From Rhodothermales bacterium (GTDB lineage: Bacteria; Bacteroidota; Rhodothermia; Rhodothermales; JANQRZ01): a stretch of DNA of 64,000 bases. Of the stretch, positions 33,901-42,971 are shown piece after piece (position 1 is the stretch's first letter; each line of letters begins with the position of its first letter). The position numbers were made by a program, and so were the translations under genes. Location: positions 1-64,000 of the forward strand of contig JBDUXZ010000023.1 in the NCBI GenBank assembly GCA_039944855.1, given 5' to 3'. The notes under the pieces are model-generated. The model ran no database searches and was not told the origin of the DNA. It saw only the letters and a list, made by a program, of their open reading frames with translations.

Positions 33901-36182
33901 CGGAGCGTGGGGACCTCGTCGAACGGCCGCCCGGCGACGGCGAACGTGAGCGCGCCCTCGGGCGTCGTCGCGTCCACGGTGAGGTCGAGCGCGCCGCTGC
34001 GGAGCGTGCCTGTGACGGTGCCGGCGGTGAGTTGCTGCTGGCGGTAGCGGGAGTCGCGGAGGTCGAGGCGGAGGTCGAGCGCGAGCGTCTGCGGGTCCGT
34101 CCCCGTGCCCGTCACGTCGAACGCGCCGGTGAGGTCGCTGGACTGGCCAGGGTCGCCGGTGAGCGCGGCGAGGTCGAGGTTGCGGACGTTGCCGCGGGCC
34201 TGATACGTGAGGGGCTCAGCGAAGGGCCGCGCCGAACCCACGGCGTCGACCCGGCCGATCTCGGCGAAGTCGGCCTCGGCGTCGAAGGTCAGATTGCCGC
34301 CGCGAAGCGTGGCGGACACGTCGGCGGCGCTGATGGCGTAGGTGTCGTAGCGGGAATCGCGGAGGCCGAGGGCGAGGTCGAGCGCGAGCGTCTGCGGGTC
34401 GGTGCCGCTGCCGGAGAGGGCGAAGGGCCCGGTGAGGTCGGTGTGCGTCGTGTCGCCGGTGACGGCGGCGATGTCGAAGTTCTGCAGCCGGCCCTCGTCC
34501 ACGGTGTAGGCGAGCACGTCGGCGAAGGGGCGGACGGTGCCCTGCGCGGTGACGGAGCCGTCGCCGTCGCTGAAGTCGAGGTCGGCGTTGTAGCGGACCT
34601 CGCCCCGCGTGAGCGCGGCGGTGACGGCGGCGCGGTCGAGGTCGATCTCGCCGTATTGCGTGCGGCCGAGGTTGAGCGACGCCGTCGCGATCATCTCCTC
34701 CGGGTCGATCCCCCGGCCCTCGACGGCGAACGTCCCGCTGAAGCGGCCGGACTGGCTCGGGTCGCTGAGGAGGCGGGCGAGGTCGATGTCGTTGAGTTCG
34801 CCGCGGAGGTCGTAGGTCGGCGTCTCGGCGAAGGGACGGGCAGTGCCGCGCGCGATCAGCTTGCCGCCCGGCACGGCGCCGCCGAGCGTGAAGTCGGCGA
34901 GCCCGTCGTCGAAGGTGCCGACGAAGTCGAGCCGCTGGATCTGCTGCTCGCCGAAGGACGAGGCGCTCATTTCGAGGTCCACACGGCCGTCGATCTCCTG
35001 CAGCGACGGGCCGCTGAGGTCCACGTCGAGGTCGCCCGTGAGGTCGCCCGCGAGCGCGGGGTCGCCGAGGATGCGGCCGGGGTCGAGGTTGCGGACGGTG
35101 CCCTCGGCGGCGTAGCGGACGGGGCCGTCGGCGCCGGCCGAGAAGACGCCGTTGAGGTCGAGCGCGCCGCCCTCGCGGAACTCGGCGTCGACGCGGGCGA
35201 GGATGTCGTCGGGCGTGCCCTGCGCCTGGAGCCGGAGGTCGAGCGTGCCGTAGACCTCGACGGGGGCAAAGGCGCGGACGTCGCTGAAGGCGAGCGGGCT
35301 GGCCTGCACGTCGACGTCGAAGGTGAGCGGGCGGTCGGGATCGCCGTAGTCGAGGGCGCCGCTCGCGCGGACGTCGCTGTCGGCGGAGTTGAGGAGGAAG
35401 GCGTCGACGCGCGTCTGCGCGGCGGTGAAGGCCCCGGCCCCGGCGAGGCGGACGGGCCCGGCCTCGCCCGTCGTCGGCGCGGGCGGCGTCGCCGTCGCCC
35501 ACAGCGTATCGAGCGTGCCTTCGAGCCCGTCGGCCCCGCCCGTGGTGAAGTCGAGGATGCGGGCGTGGAGGCCGTCGACGGTGAGGACGGAATCGCGGCG
35601 GGGCGAGTAGAACCGGACCTCGGCGGCGGCGCGCGCGATGCGGGCCTCGTCGATGAAAACGGTGAAGCCGGGTGACGTGGCCGTGGTGTCGGCGGCGTCG
35701 GCCGGGGCGAGGAGGCGGGCGACGTTCCACGTCGAGTCCGCGTCCTGCCGGGCGTAGACGGCGAGGCCGGCGGCGTACACCTCGCCGACCGAGAGCCGCT
35801 TGTCGAGGAGCGTCGTGAGGTTGTAGTCGATCTCGACCGTGTCGAGCGTGATCACCGTCTCGCCGCGCTCGCTGATTTCGAGCCCGATCAGGTACGCACC
35901 CGTGAGGAAGTTGCCGTCGATGCGCTCGACGGAGACCGTGGCGCTGTCGGAGAGGAGGCCGCGGATCTGGTCGACGGCGATGTTCTCCACCTTCTGCCGC
36001 CCGAATTCCGTCTGCAGCAGGAGCACGACGAGGAGGACGAGCCCGAGCACGACGGCGAGCGCGATGAGCAGGCCGCGCCCGATGCCCCGCAGCACGCGCT
36101 GCCACCGGGCCCGCTCGCGCTCGCGCTGCGGCTCCGGATCGGGCTCCGGCATCGGGCTGTCTCGGGTGTAGACGTCGGCCAT
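30924..36182 (-). CDS. tamB: TamB-like translocation and assembly module protein
   Basis: A very large (1752 residues) protein with a short cytosolic N-terminus, one membrane helix (~34-57), then a long repetitive beta-rich region, and a C-terminal TamB/DUF490 domain (~1300-1752). The repeats include recurring GTDPQTLALDL and ARPFAETLTY-like units about every 105 residues. TamB-like proteins form a hydrophobic-grooved bridge across the periplasm for barrel assembly or phospholipid transfer. The gene directly follows a BamA/TamA-type protein gene by 13 nt, the usual pairing. With the nearby mla genes this makes an envelope-biogenesis neighbourhood. Confidence 0.93.
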   Translation of the reverse strand: MADVYTRDSPMPEPDPEPQRERERARWQRVLRGIGRGLLIALAVVLGLVLLVVLLLQTEFGRQKVENIAVDQIRGLLSDSATVSVERIDGNFLTGAYLIGLEISERGETVITLDTVEIDYNLTTLLDKRLSVGEVYAAGLAVYARQDADSTWNVARLLAPADAADTTATSPGFTVFIDEARIARAAAEVRFYSPRRDSVLTVDGLHARILDFTTGGADGLEGTLDTLWATATPPAPTTGEAGPVRLAGAGAFTAAQTRVDAFLLNSADSDVRASGALDYGDPDRPLTFDVDVQASPLAFSDVRAFAPVEVYGTLDLRLQAQGTPDDILARVDAEFREGGALDLNGVFSAGADGPVRYAAEGTVRNLDPGRILGDPALAGDLTGDLDVDLSGPSLQEIDGRVDLEMSASSFGEQQIQRLDFVGTFDDGLADFTLGGAVPGGKLIARGTARPFAETPTYDLRGELNDIDLARLLSDPSQSGRFSGTFAVEGRGIDPEEMIATASLNLGRTQYGEIDLDRAAVTAALTRGEVRYNADLDFSDGDGSVTAQGTVRPFADVLAYTVDEGRLQNFDIAAVTGDTTHTDLTGPFALSGSGTDPQTLALDLALGLRDSRYDTYAISAADVSATLRGGNLTFDAEADFAEIGRVDAVGSARPFAEPLTYQARGNVRNLDLAALTGDPGQSSDLTGAFDVTGTGTDPQTLALDLRLDLRDSRYRQQQLTAGTVTGTLRSGALDLTVDATTPEGALTFAVAGRPFDEVPTLRLSEGTFRGVNLALVLDNPALQTDLNGRLELDADGFDPQLSDITGRVILLPSRINGARLDAGTVEFDLARGYAEASADLDFEQGAAAFTFSGRPFDERPTYNTAGTLDSLDVAALFGDDQAEATSVNLAFDVKGEGFDPATMTLSGSLRGGDSQLVGATVDTLRTEFALAESVLRLDGLELRSSFADATGEGQIALFDAQQTQRTQLTFDATVKDTAPLNPFLAQPLTLEEGRLVGSVSGEPGRPLRLDVQASAQQFAYGDVRISTLDARLNGEYVGGLADATPVAVGVDSTAADSTAFGLGFIGTARVEFGFLALPSIRIDGGDIDLTYDGENLAASGEIGVDQRRDLNFRLRTDLNPEQQTVTLEALSFRVDGERWELLQESTISYGQQYRFRNLLLYSGDQQIAVDGVVDLDGEQNLVLTVEQFEIDVVTDLVGYDGVGGVLSTTLVLSGPAASPVIDGTLRVDSLVAGGETVGALDLDLDYANFRLTLDALLTHVSGRELRAEGFLPLDFSLGGPVSEAAPSADVDFVVRADSFPVAWAEPFLPPETFTEVGGALDIDLAITGTQSDPQLSGDALLADGRLGVLTLGRTIQDVRIPLTFEGNTVRIREASAGTGGNGRLFAEGTITLPKLSLGELAIALEMDDFNVIETPTYQELRLTTREGPLLFTGTTEFPRLVGALTLDSGDIYLTEELTGPDIAEVELTDAQIQRIEATFGTRITEADTARSVFVQNLALDLDININRNVWLRSRTNPVFDIEFVGTLLVEKAPGGENQLFRSIEVVRGKVELYGRNFDITRGLLTFNGPVSETMIDIEAAFRVPARQGPEDEATIFLTFAGRLGAEGEQAEDGLELTLSADPAMENTDIISYIATGRPAGTAFQGGAGASNLAVSQLASIVEGLAANSLGLDVVEVTQRPDEAIVVTFGSYVTSRTFASVSQVVVEGRGRREEQDGRIPEVTIEYQLLNWLLLRLERRNTGGTGGAAQIELSY

Positions 36183-36195
36183 CGGGGCGCCCCGG

Positions 36196-38451
36196 TCAGA
36201 AGGTCTGACCGATCGTGAGGTGGAGGTGGATGCGGTTGGACTCGGGGATGCCCCAGAACGAGTTCGTGGGGGTGTCGCGGACGGCCGCTTCGAGCTGCTC
36301 GCGCGTCACGTCGGCGCCGAAGTCTTGAATCGTCTTCCCAATCGCGTCGGCGATGTCCTGCGGCGAGCGGAGGTCGAAGAACGACGGGTTCAGCTTGTAC
36401 CCGACGGCGAAGCGGAGAGCACCGACGGGCGTGGCGAACGAGAACCCGCCGCCGACGGCGTAGAACAGCCGCTCGGGGTCGCCGTAGGTGTCTTCGAGGA
36501 GGAAGGCGCCGGGGGAGCCGGAGAGGTCGAACCGCTCGTTCTGCGTCGAGACGCTGCCGATGTCGAAGAACGCGAAGGTGCCCCACGTGGGCCCGAGGCC
36601 GGGGAACGGCAGCCGGGCCTCGACGGTGCCGACGAGCTTGGTGAGCCCGCCGAGCGCGAAGTAGCGTTCGGCGGTGTACGTCGTGTCTACGACGACATCG
36701 TCCTCGATGACCTGCTCCTCGACGAGGTCGAGCACTTTGGGGCCGAGGAGGCCGTTGCCCCAGCCGCGCACGTCGCCCGTGCCGCCGCCGAGGAAGAGCG
36801 AGCTGCGCAGGCGGAGCAACTCGCTGAACGCCTCGCCCTCGTCGGGGAGGCTCTGGCCGAAGGGGAAGAGCCGCCCGCCGGTCACACGCGCGAGCAGCCC
36901 GATGCGGTCGGTGAGCGGGTAGAAGCCCGTCGCGGTGAGGCTGGCACGGCCGTACTCCACCGAGCTGAGCGCCGGCGGCCCGGCGACCTCGACGCTGGGT
37001 CGGAAGATGTAGCCGAGCTGCGGGTCGAGGTCGTTGTCCACGTTGCCGTACGTCGCCGTGAGCCCGAGCGTGTTCCGGTTGATCACGCCGAGCTCGACGG
37101 CGTCCTCCTGCAGCGACTCGATGAAGCCGGTCTGCGTGTCGTCCGAGGTGCCGAACCGGTAGTCCTGCACGTCCCGCGACTCGAACCCGAACTGGAGCGA
37201 GGCCGTCTTGAGCTGCTCGAGCTCGTAGAGGAGCGTCGCGTTCCCGCCGAACGACGTGGACTTGTCGAACTCGTCGTCGCGGTACTCGGCGAAGGGGGAG
37301 CCGAGGAGGGCGAGGCGGCGGTTGAGGAAGTACGGCTGGCGAAGCGAGACGGAGGCGCGGTAGAGCACGGACGGCTGCGTCACGAACGAGCCGAAGCCGG
37401 TGTTGGCGAGCGTCGAGGCCGTGAACGTCCGCGCGCCGCCGAAGAAGTTGCGGTGGGTCCACTGCGCCTGCCCCGTGAGGCCGGCCTCGGAGAGGTAGCC
37501 GGCCTGCGCCGTGATGATGCGCGGGTCGCCCTCGCGCACGCGGAGGCGGACGACGACCGTCGAGTCCTCGGGCTGCTCCTCGGGCACGTCGGCGAGGGCG
37601 ATCTGGAAGAGGTTCAGCCCGAACACCTCGCGCTGCCCCTCGATCAGCTTGCTCGCCGAGAACCGGTCGCCGACGCGGAACGGGAGCTCGCGGCGCACGA
37701 CGGTGGAGCTGACGGACTCGGCCCCCTCGATCTGGATCTCGCTGACCCGGCCGCGCGGGCCCGGCCGGACCCCGATCACGACGTCGGCCCGGTTGCGGAG
37801 GGAGTCGACCTGGGAGACGGCGATGACGTCGGCGAAGGCGTAGCCCTGGTCGCGGACCCAGCCGAGCGTCCGGCTCTCGAGCTGGAGCAGGGTGAAGTCG
37901 TCGAGCCGCGTGCCCTGCTGGAGCGCGATCTCGTCGCGGAAGCCCCGCCAGTCATCGCGCAGCGCCGGCGGGAAGAGGCCGATGGCGGGCTCGTCGTCCG
38001 ACCCGACGAAGACGAGGCCGTCGAGGAGCAGCGGCGGCCCCTCCTCGACCGTGTAGACGAGGCGGACCGTGTTCTTCGCGGAGTCCAACCGGACGAGCCA
38101 GTCGACCTCGGGGAAGAGGAACCCGTTCCGGTTGTAGAACCGCTCCAGCCGAACGACGTCCTTCTGCATCTCGATGGGCGAGAACAGGTGGGTCCCGACC
38201 GGGGGGACGAACGGGATAAACGAGAACCGCCGACGGAAGCCGACGAGGGCTCCCATATCCGTGAGGGCGATCTGCTCCTCCAGAAGGGCGGGCTCGAACG
38301 TCTGGCTCCCGGAGAACTTGAACTCGATCGCGCGGACCTCCGTCCGGTCGTTGACGAGGTAGAGCGGGGTCTGCGCGGCGGCGGCCCCGGCCCACAGGGC
38401 AGCAGCGAGGAGGAGCGCAGTGAAGAGGTGGAGGGGAGAGCGGCGGCGCAT
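36196..38451 (-). CDS. BamA/TamA-family outer membrane assembly protein
   Basis: ATG 38451 gives 751 residues and places a Sec signal peptide (ALWAGAAAAQ) at the start; the frame extends 50 codons upstream through Pro/Arg-rich sequence that is rejected. POTRA domains cover roughly 35-340 (e.g. VRAIEFKFSGSQTF..., RNRADVVIGVRPG). The C-terminal Omp85 barrel spans ~345-751 and ends in IGQTF, a beta-signal with terminal phenylalanine. Adjacent tamB suggests a TamA role, but Bacteroidota often carry several BamA paralogs, so the subfamily is left open. Confidence 0.9.
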   Translation of the reverse strand: MRRRSPLHLFTALLLAAALWAGAAAAQTPLYLVNDRTEVRAIEFKFSGSQTFEPALLEEQIALTDMGALVGFRRRFSFIPFVPPVGTHLFSPIEMQKDVVRLERFYNRNGFLFPEVDWLVRLDSAKNTVRLVYTVEEGPPLLLDGLVFVGSDDEPAIGLFPPALRDDWRGFRDEIALQQGTRLDDFTLLQLESRTLGWVRDQGYAFADVIAVSQVDSLRNRADVVIGVRPGPRGRVSEIQIEGAESVSSTVVRRELPFRVGDRFSASKLIEGQREVFGLNLFQIALADVPEEQPEDSTVVVRLRVREGDPRIITAQAGYLSEAGLTGQAQWTHRNFFGGARTFTASTLANTGFGSFVTQPSVLYRASVSLRQPYFLNRRLALLGSPFAEYRDDEFDKSTSFGGNATLLYELEQLKTASLQFGFESRDVQDYRFGTSDDTQTGFIESLQEDAVELGVINRNTLGLTATYGNVDNDLDPQLGYIFRPSVEVAGPPALSSVEYGRASLTATGFYPLTDRIGLLARVTGGRLFPFGQSLPDEGEAFSELLRLRSSLFLGGGTGDVRGWGNGLLGPKVLDLVEEQVIEDDVVVDTTYTAERYFALGGLTKLVGTVEARLPFPGLGPTWGTFAFFDIGSVSTQNERFDLSGSPGAFLLEDTYGDPERLFYAVGGGFSFATPVGALRFAVGYKLNPSFFDLRSPQDIADAIGKTIQDFGADVTREQLEAAVRDTPTNSFWGIPESNRIHLHLTIGQTF

Positions 38452-38488
38452 GGGCCGGGGCAGCAGCGCGGGATGAGAAGGGAGGACG

Positions 38489-39610
38489 CTAGCGGTCGGA
38501 CGTGGGCTGGGATTCCGGCGCGGGCGTGGCGGGCGTGGCGGCCCCGTCACCGGCAGGCGAGGCGGCTCGTTCATCGCGGGGCGCGGCGGTCGGTTCCGCA
38601 ACGTCGAGCGCGTCTTCGGCCGGGGCGTCGGGGGCGGGGCGTTGCTTCGCCCACAGCGAGCGGAAGAAGTGGCCGAGCCGGCTGCGCGGAGGCTGGTGGC
38701 GGTGCTCGTGCAGCCCCGTCATGATCGCTCCGATGATAAGGACGAGGCCGGAGAAATAGACCCAGAAAACGAACGCCAGGAGGAGCCCGAAGATGCCGCC
38801 GAGCCCGCCGAGCGCGGCGTCGGTCTCGCCGCTCGCGTAGCGGTTGAAGATGCCGGTGTAGGTGGCGTAGAGGGTGAACCCGTTCTTCGCGATCTCGAAC
38901 AGCACGGCCGACACGGTGGCGCCGAAGAACGCGCTCCGCGACGGCGGCGACGGCCGGGGGATGAAGTAGAAGAGCTGCACGAACATCAGGAGGGAGATCC
39001 CGTACGGCACGAGGATCGACACGACGCGGAGGACGATCCGCCACCCCCGCTTCAGCATGTCCGGGTCGAACCCGATGCGGGCGAGGACGGCCGTGCTCTC
39101 CGTGCTGACGTAGTTGATGGCGAACGTGAGCGCGAACGAGAGGAGGAACAGGAGTCCCACCTGCACCACCATCCGGAGGTCGAAGGCGTAGCCGCCGAGG
39201 ATGGAGCGGTACGTATGCCGGTCGCCGACGGCCGTCGCGATGATGTAGCGGAGGGCGGAGAACAGCGTGATCACGGTGAGGAAGAGGAACACGCCGCCGA
39301 AGATCGTGATCGTCGAACTCGCCTCCTGCAGCTGGTAGAGCAGCGTGACGAGGCTCTCGTTCTGCCCCGCCGGCAGGAACGTCCGGAGGTAGCCGGCGAC
39401 CGTGTCGAACGGGTTCTCCTGCCGCAACACGAGCCCGAAGATGCCCGTCGCGATGAGGATGAGCGGGAGGATCGTGACGAGGACTTTGAAGGCGATGGCC
39501 TGCGCCCAGATGAATACGGGCACCTCGTTGGCGCGCTTCCAGATCCCCGCGAGGTAATACCTCACGGCGCCCACGGTCGAGCGCACGACGGGGGGGACGG
39601 CAGCGGGCAT
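38489..39610 (-). CDS. YihY/BrkB family membrane protein
   Basis: An integral membrane protein with six hydrophobic helices and the BrkB core (about residues 25-295): FIWAQAIAFKVLVTILPL, the SALRYII region, RSAFFGATVSAVLFEIAKNGFTLYA, and a C-terminal VFWVYFSGLVLIIGA. ATG 39610 gives 373 residues; a GTG at 39643 would add 11 but lies next to a likely promoter. The C-terminal ~75 residues are Ala/Pro/Glu-rich and probably disordered. Once annotated as ribonuclease BN in error, the family's real function is unsettled. It lies directly upstream of the BamA-like gene on the same strand. Confidence 0.88.
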   Translation of the reverse strand: MPAAVPPVVRSTVGAVRYYLAGIWKRANEVPVFIWAQAIAFKVLVTILPLILIATGIFGLVLRQENPFDTVAGYLRTFLPAGQNESLVTLLYQLQEASSTITIFGGVFLFLTVITLFSALRYIIATAVGDRHTYRSILGGYAFDLRMVVQVGLLFLLSFALTFAINYVSTESTAVLARIGFDPDMLKRGWRIVLRVVSILVPYGISLLMFVQLFYFIPRPSPPSRSAFFGATVSAVLFEIAKNGFTLYATYTGIFNRYASGETDAALGGLGGIFGLLLAFVFWVYFSGLVLIIGAIMTGLHEHRHQPPRSRLGHFFRSLWAKQRPAPDAPAEDALDVAEPTAAPRDERAASPAGDGAATPATPAPESQPTSDR

Positions 39611-39647
39611 CGGAGAGGATTCGGGGAAATGGGGGCCGGACACAGTA

Positions 39648-39660
39648 TTCTAATATAGAA
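39648..39660 (-). promoter_or_regulatory. AT-rich palindrome upstream of yihY
   Basis: TTCTA-ATA-TAGAA is a perfect 13-nt palindrome with minus-strand TATATT and TAGAAT as possible -10 hexamers, 38-50 nt upstream of the chosen ATG. It could be promoter, operator or both. Confidence 0.3.
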
Positions 39661-39844
39661 CGCGCGCCCGGCGTTCGGGCTCAGGAGGACCCAGAGGGCG
39701 CGTCGGGCCGCTTCTGCGCCTACGGGGACAGCACGGCGAGCGGTCATGTGGGCTCTCTCCTGCGCGCCGGGGATTTAACGGTTGCATTTCGACGGCCGAT
39801 GTCAGTATTTACCCTGACCCCTCGATCCGACGTCCCCCGAACGC

Positions 39845-41104
<1,260 letters not shown>

Positions 41105-41171
41105 GCGGGGCTCGGGGAACTGATCGAGCGAACGCGCGAGAAAGGCGCACCGCCCACGTTCCAGCCGCCGC

Positions 41172-42134
41172 ATGCCTGTCTTCCCCGACGCATTTCTCGA
41201 CCGCCTCCGCACCGTCGTTCCGCCGGAGCACCTCGACGCGACGCTGGCGAGCTTCTCGGCTCCGCAGGCGACGGGCTTCCGCGTCAACACGCTGCGCGCC
41301 GAGTCCGCCGATGTGATCGCGTCGCTCGAAGCAGAGGGCGTGCACCCCCACGCCGTGGACGGTCTGCCGGACGGCTACTGGGTACCGGCGGAGCAGCGCG
41401 CCGCGCTCCTCGCGTCGGCGGCGTACGCCGAGGATCGGATCTATGTACAGAACCTTGCCAGCCAGCTCCCGCCCGTCGTCCTCGACCCGCAGCCGGGCGA
41501 GCGCGTGCTCGACCTTTGCGCCGCGCCGGGGAGCAAGACGCGGCAGCTTGCCTGTCTGATGCACGACGAGGGCGAGATCGCGGCCGTGGAATCCGTGCGT
41601 GGCCGGTTCTTCAAGCTGCGCGCGAACCTCGAGGCGCAGGGGACGACGATCGTCCGCACCTTCCACCGCGACGGCGCGACCGTCTGGCACCACCGCCCCG
41701 AGCACTTCGACCGCGTCCTCCTCGACGCGCCGTGCTCCACGGAGGGCCGCTTCCGCACGGATGAGCCGGAGACGTTCGCATACTGGAGCGAGCGGAAGGT
41801 GAAGGAAATGGCGCGGAAGCAGAAGAAGCTGCTGTTCTCTGCGATCCAGTCGCTGCGGCCGGGCGGGACGCTCGTCTACTCGACGTGCACGTTCGCGCCC
41901 GAGGAGAACGAGGTCGCGCTGGAACGGATGCTGCGGAAGTTCGACGGCCGCGTGGAGGCCGTCCCGGTTGTCCTCCCGCCGAGTGGCCGAGTGCAGCCCG
42001 CGCTCGCCGAGTGGAAGGGGAAGCCGTTGGAGCGCGCGGGTGAGGCGCGCCGCCTGCTGCCGACGGAGACGATGGAGGCCTTCTTCGTCGCCAAGCTCGT
42101 CAAGCACGAGAGCACGCTGCCCGAACGTCGGTGA
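41172..42134 (+). CDS. RsmB/NOP2-family RNA cytosine-C5 methyltransferase
   Basis: A 320-residue class I methyltransferase. Motif I DLCAAPGSK is at 114-122. The catalytic cysteine pair of m5C RNA methyltransferases is present: C188 in DAPCSTEG (motif IV) and C239 in YSTCTFAPEENE (motif VI). This marks a cytosine-5 rRNA or tRNA enzyme (RsmB/RsmF/NOP2 superfamily). No N-terminal NusB-like or C-terminal PUA domain is visible, so it is smaller than RsmB and RsmF. The exact target base is unknown. Confidence 0.9.
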   Translation: MPVFPDAFLDRLRTVVPPEHLDATLASFSAPQATGFRVNTLRAESADVIASLEAEGVHPHAVDGLPDGYWVPAEQRAALLASAAYAEDRIYVQNLASQLPPVVLDPQPGERVLDLCAAPGSKTRQLACLMHDEGEIAAVESVRGRFFKLRANLEAQGTTIVRTFHRDGATVWHHRPEHFDRVLLDAPCSTEGRFRTDEPETFAYWSERKVKEMARKQKKLLFSAIQSLRPGGTLVYSTCTFAPEENEVALERMLRKFDGRVEAVPVVLPPSGRVQPALAEWKGKPLERAGEARRLLPTETMEAFFVAKLVKHESTLPERR

Positions 42135-42141
42135 GCGCGGC

Positions 42142-42178
42142 ATAAAAAAGCGGCGGGCCCCCGTTTGGGAGCCCGCTA
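42142..42178. terminator. bidirectional terminator between convergent genes
   Basis: A GC-rich hairpin (GCGGGC...GCCCGC with inner CCC/GGG pairs) is flanked on the left by A6, which reads as U6 on the minus strand. It serves at least the minus-strand barrel gene ending at 42204. Confidence 0.75.
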
Positions 42179-42203
42179 CCTGCCGACGAGGTCGAAGTCG
42201 CGC

Positions 42204-42797
42204 TCAATTGAAATAGAAGCGGACGAAGACGGAGCCGATGGTGTTGATGGAGGAGAGGTCCAGGTCGAGGTCCTCGCCATCGGACTCCAGACCGTACGAT
42301 TGGTAGAGGAAGCCCGCTTCGCCTCCCAAGCTGAACCGCGACGAGAAGTAGTGCTCGCCTCCGACAACAGGCCCGATGCCAAGCACCGAGCGCGAGAACT
42401 CGTCATCGCCGAAGGGGGACTCGTCCTTCTCCGTGGACCGGGTGTATTGGAGTCGCCCCCCTGCATAGAACACGAAGGAGCCGTCGGAGAGCAGCTTCAT
42501 GAGCCCCACGCCGGTGCGGAATTGGGTCGACGTCTGGCTGAAATCGCCGTCGCCTCCACCCGATGAAGCGCGGCCGAATCCGATCTCCGGCTCGATGCGG
42601 AAGGAGGTGCCGACGTTGATCGGCACGAGGAGCGTAGCGCCTGAAGAGAGGGCGCCGTTCTCCAGAAACGTCGCGGAAGCGAGGTTGCTCAGCAGATCGT
42701 TGACGCGTACGCCAATACCCCACTGCGTCCCTGCACGGGCTTGCTGTGCGTGGAGCGGCGCGGCGAAGAGGAGAAGACAGAGCGGAAGGAAGCGCAT
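42204..42797 (-). CDS. outer membrane beta-barrel protein
   Basis: The 197 residues begin with a Sec signal peptide (LLLFAAPLHAQ). The rest shows alternating amphipathic strands such as TSFRIEPEIGFG, QFRTGVGLMKL and FVFYAGGRLQYT, and the C-terminus FVRFYFN ends in an aromatic strand as barrel proteins do. It resembles small porin-like beta-barrel domain proteins of 8 strands. No specific function is visible. The GC usage is slightly lower than that of its neighbours. Confidence 0.8.
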   Translation of the reverse strand: MRFLPLCLLLFAAPLHAQQARAGTQWGIGVRVNDLLSNLASATFLENGALSSGATLLVPINVGTSFRIEPEIGFGRASSGGGDGDFSQTSTQFRTGVGLMKLLSDGSFVFYAGGRLQYTRSTEKDESPFGDDEFSRSVLGIGPVVGGEHYFSSRFSLGGEAGFLYQSYGLESDGEDLDLDLSSINTIGSVFVRFYFN

Positions 42798-42910
42798 GGG
42801 CCGTTCGGGTTGATGAATGAGGGTGTCCAGAGACAGAATAACGGCGGGAATATACAGGGGCCTGGAATCAGAAAGCCTCGGGAGCAGTCCATCGTACCGA
42901 GACCAAACGG

Positions 42911-42950
42911 AAAAAAAGCGGCGGACCCCCGCTCGGGAGCCCGCCGCTTT
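42911..42950 (-). terminator. terminator of the first M36 protease gene
   Basis: On the minus strand, AAAGCGGCGG...CCGCCGCTTT forms a 10-bp or longer stem followed by a run of T (seven A on the plus strand at 42911-42917). It lies 22 nt past the protease stop. Confidence 0.85.
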
Positions 42951-42971
42951 GTGCTCAGGAGAGCGGTGCCG

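Noticed and set aside
30891-35675. 1594-codon plus-strand open frame opposite tamB
   Set aside because: It is the antisense of tamB in a GC-rich genome; the translation is Glu/Arg/Ala/Val-rich with no domain pattern, while the minus frame has a membrane anchor and TamB repeats.
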